Positions 25,693 to 39,369 of a DNA stretch of 64,000 bases are shown here, in pieces. The stretch comes from Rhodobacter sp. Har01 (GTDB lineage Bacteria > Pseudomonadota > Alphaproteobacteria > Rhodobacterales > Rhodobacteraceae), in NCBI RefSeq assembly GCF_020564565.1, contig NZ_JAJCTD010000003.1, positions 1 through 64,000 on the forward strand, in the 5' to 3' direction. The notes beneath the pieces were generated by a model that was not told the origin of the DNA, made no database searches, and saw only the letters and a list, made by a program, of their open reading frames with translations. Numbering within the stretch: the stretch's first letter is position 1; each line of letters starts with the position of its first letter. A program made the translations under genes and the position numbers.

Positions 25693-25746
25693 CTTCATCT
25701 TGGCCAAAATACCCTCTGGGGGTCCGGGGGGCGAAGCACCCCCGGC
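25693..25746 (-). repeat. Hairpin-TATTTTGG-GATGAAG repeat after pabC
   Basis: On the minus strand, CCGGGGG...CCCCCGG forms the hairpin, then TATTTTGGCCAAGATGAAG, ending at 25693. It begins 2-3 nt past the pabC stop and is positioned as a terminator between pabC and aspS. Confidence 0.8.
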
Positions 25747-25748
25747 GG

Positions 25749-26357
25749 TCAGCCGGCCCAGCGCGCCGGGATCAGCCCCCGCAGCGCATTGCCCAGCCAC
25801 AGCCGCACCCGCGGCAGATCCTCTGCAGCCAGCACCTCCTCGGGGCAGCCGACCTCGGCCCGCAGCACCCCCGGCAACAGCCCGCAAGACAAGGGCGGCG
25901 TCCGCAGCCCCTGGCCGCGATCAAAGAAGACCGAGGTGATCGACCCGTCGCAAACCTCGCCCCGCTCGTTCAGGAACAAGACCTCGTCCAGCCCCGCCGC
26001 CAGCGACGCCCGCGCCCGGTCATAGGCCCCCCGCCTTGTGGACTTCACCCGCAACCACGGATCACCCGACGACAACCGCTCGGCCGCCAGCCCCACGCGC
26101 CACTCGGCCTTGACCGGGGGCAGCGCCGCCACCTCCCAGAGCACCGCGCCAAAGGCATCCAGCGTCAGCCGCAGCCGCGCCGGATGATCCGGCCCTGCCG
26201 GCACCACCTCGGGGCAGGCCCAGCCCAGCCATCCCGCGCTGCGCCGCAGCCGCGCCGCATGCAGCGGCCAGCGCGGGGCGGCCGTGCCATCCCACAGCAC
26301 CGTCTCGATCAGCCTCAGCCCCGGCGCACCGCCGCCTTCACGAAGCGCGCTTTCCAC
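25749..26357 (-). CDS. pabC: Class IV aminotransferase, probable 4-amino-4-deoxychorismate lyase
   Basis: About 202 residues. It has LIETVLWDG at the N-terminus, [12 protein letters not shown] near the middle with the PLP lysine, and [17 protein letters not shown]. These are class IV PLP motifs, and the gene directly follows pabB, so it most likely releases pyruvate from aminodeoxychorismate to give 4-aminobenzoate. The start is taken as GTG 26357, which has GGAGGAG 5 nt upstream. This overlaps the end of pabB by 43 nt in another frame. It is shorter than typical PabC (about 270), which is usual for PabB-adjacent forms in this group. Confidence 0.78.
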   Translation of the reverse strand: MESALREGGGAPGLRLIETVLWDGTAAPRWPLHAARLRRSAGWLGWACPEVVPAGPDHPARLRLTLDAFGAVLWEVAALPPVKAEWRVGLAAERLSSGDPWLRVKSTRRGAYDRARASLAAGLDEVLFLNERGEVCDGSITSVFFDRGQGLRTPPLSCGLLPGVLRAEVGCPEEVLAAEDLPRVRLWLGNALRGLIPARWAG

Positions 26358-27466
26358 AGCGCCTCCTCCCATTCTCCTTCGGCGGTGGACCCATGCACCA
26401 CGCCACCGCCCACGTTCATCACGATGTCCGACCCGCTGACGGCCAGCGTCCGAATCGCCACGCTGAAATCCGCCCGCCCGAAGCCTGATCCGTCGTCCGG
26501 CGCCATCCACCCCACCGCGCCGCAATAGACGCCGCGCGGGAACGGCTCCACCTCGCGGATGATCTCCATCGCCCGGATCTTCGGCGCCCCGGTCACGCTG
26601 CCGCAGGGGAACAAGGCCCCCATCAGCCCCGGCAGCCCCACCGGCCCCGCCAGAACGCCTTCGACCGTGGACGTCATCTGATGCACCGTCGCATAGGTCT
26701 CGACGGCGAACAAAGACGGCACCCGCACCGACCCCACCTTCGCCAGCCGCGAGATGTCGTTGCGCAGAAGATCCACGATCATCAGGTTCTCGGCCCGGTC
26801 CTTCCCGGCCGCCCGCAACTCGGCCACGATCGCCGCGTCCTCGGCTGCATCCGCCCCCCGCGGCCGCGTGCCCTTCATCGGCCGGGTGACGATCCGCCCG
26901 CCGTCCACCCGAAAGAACAGCTCGGGCGAGCGCGACACCACCACCGGCCCCACCCCCAGATCGACAAAGGCCCCGTGCCCCACCGCCCCGGTCCGCCGGA
27001 GCGCGCCATAGAGCCCCAGCGCAGTCCCCGACACCAGCCGCGCCCGCATCGGAAAGGTCAGGTTCACCTGATAGCAGTCGCCCGCCGCGATGTACTCCAG
27101 CACCCGCGCCGCCGCCCGGCCATAGGCCCGCCGCCCCACCACCGGCTCGGGCGCCGTCATCCAGGTGCCCCGCCCCTCCTCGGCCGCCCGCGCCAGCACC
27201 GCCTCGGCCGACACCGGCCCGTCATACACCCCCAGCGCCAGCAGCGGCCCCGCCCGCCGCCGCGGCATCCGCCGCCGCAACCGGGCCTCCAGCGCATAGC
27301 CGGCCTCATAGCCCACATAGCCTGCCACCCAGGCCCCCGCCGCCCGTACCGCCTCGGCCCGCGCCAGCGCCGGCGCCACCTCGGCCCCCTGTTCAGCGAT
27401 GATCACCTCACGCGGCCGGTCAAAGGCCGCCGGCCTCCCCTCTGGCCCATGTTCGACAAGGATCAC
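26315..27466 (-). CDS. pabB: Aminodeoxychorismate synthase component I
   Basis: 383 residues of the chorismate-binding family. Seen are [12 protein letters not shown] (near 150), [10 protein letters not shown] (near 230), [15 protein letters not shown] (near 263) and [16 protein letters not shown] (near 318). Together with a glutaminase (PabA, not in this window) it aminates chorismate for folate synthesis. The start is GTG 27466, with AAGGGGGG about 7 nt upstream. The gene diverges from carB and overlaps pabC. Confidence 0.9.
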   Translation of the reverse strand: MILVEHGPEGRPAAFDRPREVIIAEQGAEVAPALARAEAVRAAGAWVAGYVGYEAGYALEARLRRRMPRRRAGPLLALGVYDGPVSAEAVLARAAEEGRGTWMTAPEPVVGRRAYGRAAARVLEYIAAGDCYQVNLTFPMRARLVSGTALGLYGALRRTGAVGHGAFVDLGVGPVVVSRSPELFFRVDGGRIVTRPMKGTRPRGADAAEDAAIVAELRAAGKDRAENLMIVDLLRNDISRLAKVGSVRVPSLFAVETYATVHQMTSTVEGVLAGPVGLPGLMGALFPCGSVTGAPKIRAMEIIREVEPFPRGVYCGAVGWMAPDDGSGFGRADFSVAIRTLAVSGSDIVMNVGGGVVHGSTAEGEWEEALWKARFVKAAVRRG

Positions 27467-27569
27467 CGCGCGCCCCCCTTTCGGACCCCCAGCAATAGGC
27501 CCATCCACCGCCCCGATCCAGCCCGCCGCAGACACCCCGGCCGCCGTTCCCGACAGGCGCCTTTGCCCC

Positions 27570-27597
27570 TTGCGCCCGGGCCGCGCCTGTCTATAAC
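27570..27597 (+). promoter_or_regulatory. Putative carB promoter
   Basis: TTGCGC (27570-27575) and TATAAC (27592-27597) with 16-nt spacing, about 35 nt before the carB start codon. The -10 box is good and the -35 box weak. Confidence 0.45.
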
Positions 27598-27631
27598 CCG
27601 CACAATTTTGCGCGACAGATGGGGGCCGACC

Positions 27632-30961
<3,330 letters not shown>

Positions 30962-30971
30962 GTTTGCGTAA

Positions 30972-31682
30972 CTAAACCCGCACTTCGACAAATCGATAAT
31001 CCGGTTCTGGCAATTTCTCCAAATCAGTCGGTAAGATCTCTTTTGTTAGCGGAACAAAGAAGTCAAAACTGCCGATATGAAAGTGAAGCATGTTCCAGCG
31101 GTCCTCTACGTGTAAGAGTGTTGCCGAAGCTGATCCATCGTCATCGTTTAGCAGATGAGTTCCACAAATCAAATACCACCAGCGATCACCTCGTCTCGGT
31201 GATCGGGCAAAACTTCTTGCGGCGTTGTATTTGTCTCTTTGGGCGAAGGCTTCATCTGCGAATGAAACAGCCTCGAGTCCCATCTTGATGAGTAGCCGAC
31301 ATTGTGCGACTGGCTTTCTGGGCTCAGCGTAGACAAGCATTCTGTCTAAGCCGCCAGAAAGAATTCTGTTTTCAATTTCAACGTTCTTTGGATCGAGACC
31401 AATAGTATTCTTCCAAGGGGATGCGCTGAGTCTCCCAAGATCTGATTTCATCGAAGCCCATTTTCCACGCTTTGTGATGATGCCATTCGATATCCTCAGA
31501 ATATTGAACGGATAGTCATCCAGCGCCTCACGCTCAACCGTAGTTCCAAAGTACTGATTGCATCGATTGCAGACTGAACCTTTAGGCGCGCAAAAAGAAT
31601 CATCGCCTCCCAGAGACTCCGGAACAATATGCTCACGTCGGTCCGCTGGCTCGGTATTTGAACGGCAAAAAAGGCAAGGCAT
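30972..31682 (-). CDS. HNH endonuclease-like protein in low-GC DNA
   Basis: 236 residues. The N-terminus is a zinc-bound HNH module: Cys3-Cys6, REHIVPESLGG with His18, and CNRCN with Cys38 and Cys41. The remaining 190 residues are not recognised, but are rich in aromatic and charged residues and include RRGDRWWYLICG and HIGSFDFFVPLT. Such free-standing HNH proteins are DNA nucleases found in phage, mobile DNA and defence loci. Base composition drops sharply here, about 38% GC by my count over 31021-31080, against well above 60% in flanking genes, which suggests recent acquisition. The ATG at 31682 is used; a TTG at 31694 is in frame. Confidence 0.75.
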   Translation of the reverse strand: MPCLFCRSNTEPADRREHIVPESLGGDDSFCAPKGSVCNRCNQYFGTTVEREALDDYPFNILRISNGIITKRGKWASMKSDLGRLSASPWKNTIGLDPKNVEIENRILSGGLDRMLVYAEPRKPVAQCRLLIKMGLEAVSFADEAFAQRDKYNAARSFARSPRRGDRWWYLICGTHLLNDDDGSASATLLHVEDRWNMLHFHIGSFDFFVPLTKEILPTDLEKLPEPDYRFVEVRV

Positions 31683-32174
31683 GGACAGCAACAACTCGCT
31701 GTGGTCAAGGTCTGGCGCACTCTTAGCTGCACGTCAGCATAGGCGAAAAGGGCTAGACGTCACATGCCAAAAGTCGCCTACCCCGCCCGATTTGTCCCGC
31801 GACAAATCGGGCCGCGCCTGCCTGCCCCTCGGCAGGCGCGTTCCGCGCCCGCCCAGGCAGGCGCGTCCCGATTTCCAACCCGCAGACCCAGCCGCACCCC
31901 CCTTGCCCTGCGGCCTCACGGCCTGCGGGCAATCGGGCCGGGCGACCGTCCACTGGACGGTCGCTCTCCGGCCCTCTGGGCGTCCCGTCCCACGCGGCGC
32001 TTGACTTGTCGCGCCGGAAGGCCCATCTCCGACCGGTCCGATGCCCGTGCCGCGTGAGCACCTTCTGGCCCGGACACCAGGTTCCCACCATCACGCAGGG
32101 GCGCCGCAAGCGGCACGGTCACCGGGGTTCCCTGGCGACGAGGGTCGTTTGCCCTCTGACGGAACGGACCTGAC
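31683..32174. repeat. Palindrome-rich spacer before the DEAD-box gene
   Basis: No gene seen in 492 nt. Three strong hairpins stand out: CCCGATTTGTC-CCGC-GACAAATCGGG (31786-31811), CGCGCCTGCC/GGCAGGCGCG with an 8-nt loop (31813-31840), and GCGACCGTCCA-C-TGGACGGTCGC (31942-31964, perfect 11 bp). A further near-palindrome of about 13-nt arms lies around 31903-31932. They could end the incoming HNH-side transcription, mark an integration site, or form a structured leader for the helicase mRNA. Confidence 0.7.
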
Positions 32175-33489
<1,315 letters not shown>

Positions 33490-33497
<8 letters not shown>

Positions 33498-33942
33498 CCT
33501 CGTCTTCCAGGTTCAGCTTCATCTCCAGCAGCACCTGCTGGATGGCCAGGGTCTCGCGCAGCATCCGCTTGGCCTCGTTGATGGTGATCCGGCCGTCGCC
33601 GATGGCCGAGTTGTATTCGCTCATCAGCATGGCAAAGCGCTGCGCCAGGGCGACCACGTCCTGGTTCACCCCCTTGGACGCGGCGTTGCGCTTCTCGGCA
33701 TCGTAGCTGAGGGTGATGCCGCGCAGGTCGCACAGCGCCGCCGTCACATGCGGAAAGCGCGCGGCGGACTCCAGCTCGGCCACCACGTCGATCGGCATGA
33801 AACGGTCGTCATGCTCGTCGCTGTCCGAATAGTAGCGGCCCAGCGTCGCCTTCGACTTGCCGGTGATCGCGCAGGCTGCCTCGATGCCCACGTCCTTCAC
33901 CAGGGCTTCGGTGTGCTTCTTGAGATAGCTTGCTGTCGACAT
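33490..33942 (-). CDS. Conserved protein with possible HTH, function unknown
   Basis: 150 residues. SYLKKHTEALVKDVGIEAAC and ITGKSKATLGRYYSD near the N-terminus look like a divergent helix-turn-helix in which KSKATLGRYY would be the recognition helix. The C-terminal 60 residues are helical (DVVALAQRFAMLMSEYNS, RMLRETLAIQQVLLEMKLNLED) and could dimerise. I recognise no named family; a transcription or replication-linked DNA-binding role is an inference. The ATG at 33942 follows AGGCGCAGG and is preferred to a start at 34047, which adds unconserved residues. It is divergent from tdk. Confidence 0.6.
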
Positions 33943-34327
33943 CCTGCGCCTCCGCGCCTTTGCGGCGACTCGTTCGGGGAAAACACCATCGATTTTCCCA
34001 TTAATCCCGCAACAAGTCTTTGTCATGGATAAAGACGTTCCGGGCAACCGGGACTGTAGCGAGTGGCCGGTGTCCCCAGCATCGGCTTAGGGTGGGGGTT
34101 CGCCGTGCACGTGTCCTTCGGGGCGTGGGTCAGGCAACTTTGCAGTTGGCGGGTCTGGTTCGAGTGAATGGTTTGACCGGCGCTTGCCGGTCGCGTGGAT
34201 GGTTTCAGGCCCGACGCACCCCCGCCCGTGTCTTTCCGGACCGTGTCGTTTCATGCCACCACCGGAACGCGGCCCCCACCCGCTCGCGCAGGCTTGCGTG
34301 CCGCTTTTTGCGGCGGTAGGCGGGGGC
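33943..34327. other. 385-nt divergent spacer between the HTH-like gene and tdk
   Basis: No convincing gene. Two small hairpins are present: GTTCCGG/CCGGGAC (34037-34054, one wobble pair) and GACCGGC-GCTT-GCCGGTC (34175-34192). A 21-codon frame at 34025-34090 lacks a ribosome binding site and was not called. The spacer presumably holds both divergent promoters. Confidence 0.45.
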
Positions 34328-34906
34328 ATGGCCAAGCTTCACTTCCATTATTCGACCATGAATGCGGGCAAATCGACCCTGCTTCTGCAGGCGGCCCACA
34401 ACTACCGCGAAGGTGGCATGGAGACCTATCTGATCACCGCGCGCTTCGATGGCCGCGCGGGGGTGGGACGGATCGGCAGCCGGATCGGGATCGGCGCGGA
34501 TGCCGATACCTTCGAGCCTGGCGAAGACATGTTCGCCAAGATCCTGGCCCGGATGGCGCAAGGGCCGGTCGCCTGCGTCTTCATCGACGAGGCGCAATTC
34601 CTGTCGCAGGATCAGGTCTGGCAACTGGCCCGCGTGGTCGATGACCTGAAGGTGCCGGTCATGGCCTACGGGCTGCGGGTGGATTTCCAGGGCAACCTGT
34701 TCCCCGGATCGGCCGCACTGCTGGCCTGGGCCGACGAGATGCGCGAGGTCCGCACCATCTGCCATTGCGGCCGCAAGGCGACGATGGTGGTCCGCAAAGG
34801 GCCGGACGGGCGGGCGCTGAAGACCGGCGAGCAGGTGGTGATCGGCGGCAACGAGACCTACCAGAGCCTGTGCCGCAAGCACTGGCGCGAGGCGATGGGC
34901 AAGTAG
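34328..34906 (+). CDS. tdk: Thymidine kinase
   Basis: 192 residues of the type II (TK1-like) thymidine kinases. The P-loop is in FHYSTMNAGKST (about 6-17), the Walker B segment in VFIDEAQFLS (near 86), and the lasso/zinc part has CHCGRK with a second cysteine in QSLCRKHW. It phosphorylates thymidine to dTMP, a salvage step that complements the deo genes further along. The ATG at 34328 starts the conserved core; the longer frame from 34184 has no supporting site. Confidence 0.95.
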   Translation: MAKLHFHYSTMNAGKSTLLLQAAHNYREGGMETYLITARFDGRAGVGRIGSRIGIGADADTFEPGEDMFAKILARMAQGPVACVFIDEAQFLSQDQVWQLARVVDDLKVPVMAYGLRVDFQGNLFPGSAALLAWADEMREVRTICHCGRKATMVVRKGPDGRALKTGEQVVIGGNETYQSLCRKHWREAMGK

Positions 34907-34915
34907 ACCGCCGTT

Positions 34916-36550
34916 TCAGGCCGGTCTGGTGGCAACAAGGCCAACCACGGCCGACAGGCCGGAATGGCCCGCGCCTTCGTCCAGCACCTCTTCGGTCTCC
35001 TCAAGCAGGTCGATCCGAAGGTCGCCGAAGGCGTCGCGCAACAGCGCGGGGGTGTAGAGGTTCGCCTCTTCCGAGGGGCCGCCGGTGCGGTGGAGCAGTT
35101 GCCGCGGCGTGTAGCCGACCACGATCAGCGCGCCGCCGGGGCGCAGGGCGCGCAGCATCCCCTCCCATTTGCGCGCCCGCTGCTGGGGCGTGCTGAACTG
35201 CGAGAACACGTCGACCACGAGGTCGAAGGCGGCCTCGGGGTAGGGCCAGTCATGCACGTCGGCCTCGACCAGATGCAGCGTCACGCCATGGCGGGTGGCC
35301 AGATCGGCCGCCTTGCGCTGCGCCACGGCCGAGAAATCAAGGCTGGTCACCTGCCAGCCCCGCGCCGCCAGCCAGACGCCGTTGCGGCCCTCGCCATCGG
35401 CGACGCAAAGGGCCTTGCCCGCGGGCAGGTCCGCGGCGTGACGGGCGAGAAACGTGTTGGGCCCCTCGCCAAAGACGAAATCGGCGGTGTCGAAGCGGCT
35501 GTTCCAGCGGGCCAGGTCGGGGCGGATCAGGTCGGGGCGGATCAGGGCGGGGCGGGGCATCGGGGCGGCTTCCTCCTCGGGCGGGTCGAAGGCGGGGGCG
35601 GCGTGATCCTCGGCCGTGTCGGGGCAGGCATGGGCCGCCTTGCCGGCCCGCGCCCGCAGCGCGATCATCAGCCCGGCGACCACGATCAGCGCCATGCCGA
35701 TCCAGGCCAGGGCCGACAGCGTTTCGCCCCAGATCGCCCAGGACCAGAAGGCCGAGGCGGGCAGGATGACGTATTCCAGCACGCTGACCCGGCCGGCATC
35801 GGCAATCTGGTAGGCCCGGATCATCATCCCGACGCCCAGAAGCGAGCCGGTGGCCTGGATGAAGGTCCAGAAATAGAAGGTCGAAGAGGGCCAGACCGGC
35901 CCGCGCATCAGGAACCCCTCCGGCCCCGCCGGCGCGACCACCGGCAGGACGGCCAGCACCGCCATGCCGATCAGGCCGAACAGGCCCAGCGCGGTGAAGA
36001 ACCCCGCCAGCAGGGTCTCGGCGCTTTCCTCGGCGCACCACTCCTTGGTGGCGATGTTGCCCAGGGCATACATGGCGCCCGCTGCCACCGGCAGCACGGC
36101 CGCCAGCGAGGCGCCGGACAGGGCCTCGGGGCCAAGCACCAGGATGACGCCCAGGAAACCCGCGGCCACGGCCAGGATGCGGATGGGGCCGATGCGGTGG
36201 CCGTAGACGAAGCGCGAGATCAGCAGCACGAAGATCGGCGCGGTGAACAGGCCGGCAGCGACGATGGCCACCGGCAGGAAGGCCAGCGCGCCGAAGTAGA
36301 TCAGCATCGCGGTGCCATGGATCGCCGACCGCGCCACCACCGACCGCAGCCTGACCGGTCGCAGCCGCAGGCCCAGAAGCGGCATCATCAGCCCCAGCAG
36401 CGCAAGCGCCATCACGGCCCGGGTGACGTGGAATTGCCAGAGGCCCGCCTCGGCCGCGATCACCCGGACATAATTGTCGGTGAAGCCGATGACCGTGGCA
36501 TAGATCAGGATCAGCCCGGCGGCAAAAAGCGTTCTGTCGGCCTGGGCCAT
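34916..36550 (-). CDS. DMT/EamA transporter fused to a SAM-dependent methyltransferase
   Basis: 544 residues. Residues 1-295 are an EamA-type drug/metabolite transporter with about ten hydrophobic helices. A polar linker (296-330) leads to a class I methyltransferase (331-544), with CVADGEGRNGVWLAARGWQV as the SAM-binding loop, DVHDWPYPEAAFDLVVDVFS and LRPGGALIVVGYTP. That half resembles TehB/UbiE-like enzymes. These are normally separate proteins. An internal ATG at 35560, with GAGGAGGAA about 8 nt upstream, could give a free 214-residue methyltransferase. Short tandem repeats (IRPDL) follow that ATG. Substrates are unknown. Confidence 0.8.
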   Translation of the reverse strand: MAQADRTLFAAGLILIYATVIGFTDNYVRVIAAEAGLWQFHVTRAVMALALLGLMMPLLGLRLRPVRLRSVVARSAIHGTAMLIYFGALAFLPVAIVAAGLFTAPIFVLLISRFVYGHRIGPIRILAVAAGFLGVILVLGPEALSGASLAAVLPVAAGAMYALGNIATKEWCAEESAETLLAGFFTALGLFGLIGMAVLAVLPVVAPAGPEGFLMRGPVWPSSTFYFWTFIQATGSLLGVGMMIRAYQIADAGRVSVLEYVILPASAFWSWAIWGETLSALAWIGMALIVVAGLMIALRARAGKAAHACPDTAEDHAAPAFDPPEEEAAPMPRPALIRPDLIRPDLARWNSRFDTADFVFGEGPNTFLARHAADLPAGKALCVADGEGRNGVWLAARGWQVTSLDFSAVAQRKAADLATRHGVTLHLVEADVHDWPYPEAAFDLVVDVFSQFSTPQQRARKWEGMLRALRPGGALIVVGYTPRQLLHRTGGPSEEANLYTPALLRDAFGDLRIDLLEETEEVLDEGAGHSGLSAVVGLVATRPA

Positions 36551-36641
36551 GATTGCGGAAAATCCTTCGCTTCCGTCCGCAGTCAAGCCTGCTAACCTGC
36601 GGACTGCGCGCTTGAAAGCGACATGCGGGGGAGGAGAAGAG

Positions 36642-38261
36642 ATGGGCTGGCTGGCCGACGAGACGGGGTTGGGCAAGTGCGCGGCGAACCATGTGCCGCT
36701 GACGCCGCTGTCGCATCTGAAACGCGCGGCGGATGTCTTTGCCGAACGGACGGCGGTGGTCTGGAAGGACAGGCGACTCAGCTATGCGGACTATGCGGCG
36801 CGGGTGACGCTTCTGGCCAGCGCGCTTACCCGGCGCGGCATAAGGCCGGGCGACGTGGTGGCGACGCTGTTGCCGAACATCCCCGCCCAGGCCGAAGCGC
36901 ATTTCGGCGTGCCGGCCTGCGGGGCGGTCTTGAACACCATCAACACCCGGCTGGACGTGGACACGGTGGCCTATATCTTCGGCCATGCCGGGGCCAAGCT
37001 GGTGCTGTGCGACAGCGCCTTCATCGCGCTGGCCGAGCAGGCGATCCGCAAGATGGACGGCGCTGCGCCGCAGATCATCGAGGTGGTGGACCACGGGCAC
37101 CAGGCCTCGGGTCACTACCTGACCTATGAGGGACTGCTGGAAAAGGGCGATCCCGGGTTCGACTGGCTGATGCCCGAGGATGAATGGGAATCGCTGGCGA
37201 TCAACTACACCAGCGGCACCACGGGGCGGCCCAAGGGTGTGGTCTACCACCACCGCGGCGCCTATCTGGCGACCACGGCGAATGCCATCGGCTGGCGGAT
37301 GACGCTGTTCCCGGTCTACCTGACCATCGTGCCGCTGTTCCACTGCAACGGCTGGTGCCACACCTGGATGCTGCCGATGCTGGGCGGCACCCTGGTCTGC
37401 TGCCGCGACGTGACGGCGAAGGCGATCTACGATGCCATCGCCGACGAAGGCGTCACCCATTTCGGCGGCGCGCCGATCGTGTTGAACACGATGGTGAACG
37501 CAAGACCCGAGGAGCGGCGCGAATTTTCGCATATCGTCGAGGTGTTCACCGCCGGCGCCCCTCCGCCCGCCGCAACGCTGGCGGCGTTCGAGCCCTTGGG
37601 GTTCAACGTGACCCAGGTCTACGGGTTGACCGAGACCTACGGACCTTCGACCGAATGCCTGTGGCAGCCCGACTGGGACGGGACCGAGGGCGCCCGGCGG
37701 GCCGACTACAAGGCGCGGCAAGGCGTGCGGATGGCGATGCTGGAGGGCGCCGAAGCGCATGACACCCACGGCGTGCCGGTGCCGCGCGACGCCCATCACC
37801 TGGGCGAGATCGCGATGCGCGGCAACCTGGTGATGAAGGGCTACTACCGCAACCCCGAAGCCACCGCCGAGGCCTTCAAGGGCGGCTGGTTCCGGTCGGG
37901 CGACATCGCGCTGCAGCACCCCGACGGCTATCTGCAGATCACCGACCGGGCCAAGGACATCATCATCTCGGGCGGCGAGAACGTCAGTTCGGTCGAGGTC
38001 GAGGGCGCGCTGATGAAACACCCGGCGGTGAACCTTTGCGCCGTGGTGGCCAAGCCCGACGAGAAGTGGGGCGAGGTGCCCTGTGCCTTTGTCGAGCTGA
38101 AGCCGGGGCAATCGGCGACCGAGGCGGAGCTGATCGCGCATTGCCGGGACCTGCTGGCCGGGTTCAAGACGCCCAAGCACGTGATCTTTCACGAATTGCC
38201 GAAGACCAGCACCGGCAAGATCCAGAAGTTCGAACTGCGCGCGGTGGCCAAGCTGATCTGA
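36642..38261 (+). CDS. Acyl-CoA synthetase (AMP-binding), medium/long-chain or DmdB-like
   Basis: 539 residues of the adenylate-forming family. Motifs are YTSGTTGRPKGV (near 187), the YGLTETYG core (near 327), SGDIALQHPDGYLQITDRAKD (near 415) and the catalytic lysine in TSTGKIQKFELR at the C-terminus. It activates a carboxylic acid to acyl-AMP and then acyl-CoA. Sequence style is close to 3-methylmercaptopropionyl-CoA ligase (DmdB) and related fatty-acyl ligases in marine Rhodobacteraceae, but the chain specificity cannot be read here. GAGGAGAAG precedes ATG 36642. It is divergent from the transporter fusion. Confidence 0.88.
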   Translation: MGWLADETGLGKCAANHVPLTPLSHLKRAADVFAERTAVVWKDRRLSYADYAARVTLLASALTRRGIRPGDVVATLLPNIPAQAEAHFGVPACGAVLNTINTRLDVDTVAYIFGHAGAKLVLCDSAFIALAEQAIRKMDGAAPQIIEVVDHGHQASGHYLTYEGLLEKGDPGFDWLMPEDEWESLAINYTSGTTGRPKGVVYHHRGAYLATTANAIGWRMTLFPVYLTIVPLFHCNGWCHTWMLPMLGGTLVCCRDVTAKAIYDAIADEGVTHFGGAPIVLNTMVNARPEERREFSHIVEVFTAGAPPPAATLAAFEPLGFNVTQVYGLTETYGPSTECLWQPDWDGTEGARRADYKARQGVRMAMLEGAEAHDTHGVPVPRDAHHLGEIAMRGNLVMKGYYRNPEATAEAFKGGWFRSGDIALQHPDGYLQITDRAKDIIISGGENVSSVEVEGALMKHPAVNLCAVVAKPDEKWGEVPCAFVELKPGQSATEAELIAHCRDLLAGFKTPKHVIFHELPKTSTGKIQKFELRAVAKLI

Positions 38262-38324
38262 TTGTGCCCTGCGGCGGCGGCGGCTAAGGTTCCCCGGGGC
38301 AGGGAACGGGGCTGGCAGGGGCCG

Positions 38325-39344
38325 ATGACGGCACTGAAGAAGTATCAGCGGCTAGAGACCTCGGGGCTTTGGCGCGAGGCTGCGGGTGGCCAGCGGCAAG
38401 AGGTGGTCGTCCGGCTGGGCGAGGCCACGCTGATGCTGACCGACCCGCGGTCCGAGGCCGTGCTGAGCCACTGGTCGCTGCCGGCGGTGGTGCGGCGCAA
38501 CCCGGGCGAGCGGCCGGCGCTGTTCGCCCCGGGCGAAGAGACGGCCGAGACCCTGGAACTGACCGACGACGACATGATCGCCGCCTTGAAGACGGTGCAG
38601 GCGGCGGTGCGCCAGGCCACGCCGCGGCCAGGCCGGCTGCGGGCGGTGCTGATCGGCGGCACCACGCTGGCAATCCTGCTGGTCGCGGTGCTGGTTCTGC
38701 CGGGGGTGCTGAAGACCCACACCGCCAGCGTGGTGCCGGCGGCCAAGCGGGCCGAGATCGGCCAGCGCGCGCTGGACGACGTCACCCGCCTGACCGGCGC
38801 GCCCTGCGACGGGGCGCTGGGGCTACCGGCGCTGGCCAAGCTTTCGGAACGGGTCTTCGGCCCCGAGGACACGCCGATCCTCTACCTGCTGCCCGAAGGC
38901 CTGCTGCGCCCCGCCCACCTGCCCGGCGGCGTGATCCTGCTGCCAGGAAGTCTGGTCGAGACCGACACCCCCGAGGCACTGGCCGCTGCCGCCCTGGCGG
39001 AAGGCGTGGCCGCACGGGGCGATGACCCGCTGCTGCCGATCCTTGACCACGCCGGGCTGCGGGCAAGCTTCGAACTGCTCACCTCGGGCGAGTTGCCCGC
39101 CGCGGCGCTGGCGGGCTATGGCGAGGCTTTCCTGAGCGCCGCCCCGCCGCCGCTGGCCGATGCCACGCTGATCCAGGCCGCAAGGGACGCACAGGTGCCG
39201 CTCTCGGCCTATGCCCGCTGGCGCGATCCTTCGGGCAAGGCCACCGCCGGCCTGCTGGAGGGCGATCCCTACCGTGGTCTGATGCCCAGCCCGCTGTTGC
39301 CCGACGACGACTGGATCTCCCTGCAATCGGTCTGCAGCGACTGA
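38325..39344 (+). CDS. Membrane-anchored protein of unknown function
   Basis: 339 residues. The N-terminal 105 residues are soluble. One hydrophobic helix lies at about 106-129 (VLIGGTTLAILLVAVLVLPG). A C-terminal part of about 210 residues follows, likely periplasmic, rich in Leu/Ala/Pro, with LPGGVILLPGSLVETDTPEALAA. That segment recalls the region before the active site in M48-type peptidases, but no HExxH is present. No family is assigned. It lies 63 nt after the acyl-CoA ligase on the same strand and may be co-transcribed. Confidence 0.65.
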   Translation: MTALKKYQRLETSGLWREAAGGQRQEVVVRLGEATLMLTDPRSEAVLSHWSLPAVVRRNPGERPALFAPGEETAETLELTDDDMIAALKTVQAAVRQATPRPGRLRAVLIGGTTLAILLVAVLVLPGVLKTHTASVVPAAKRAEIGQRALDDVTRLTGAPCDGALGLPALAKLSERVFGPEDTPILYLLPEGLLRPAHLPGGVILLPGSLVETDTPEALAAAALAEGVAARGDDPLLPILDHAGLRASFELLTSGELPAAALAGYGEAFLSAAPPPLADATLIQAARDAQVPLSAYARWRDPSGKATAGLLEGDPYRGLMPSPLLPDDDWISLQSVCSD

Positions 39345-39369
39345 ACCGCCAGGCCGCCGCGCCGCCGGC

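Noticed and set aside
25603..25887. Minus-strand frame with a [10 protein letters not shown] peptide
   Set aside because: This peptide is the translation of the dispersed hairpin repeat, not a gene.
31786..31964. Possible CRISPR array
   Set aside because: The palindromes differ in sequence and spacing; there are no repeated units with regular spacers.
34025..34090. 21-codon plus-strand frame upstream of tdk
   Set aside because: No ribosome binding site and it spans a small hairpin; composition not coding-like.
35337..38192. Minus-strand open frame of 951 codons across the acyl-CoA ligase and transporter region
   Set aside because: It is antisense to a well-supported ligase and out of frame with the transporter fusion; low-complexity His/Arg/Gly sequence typical of shadow frames.
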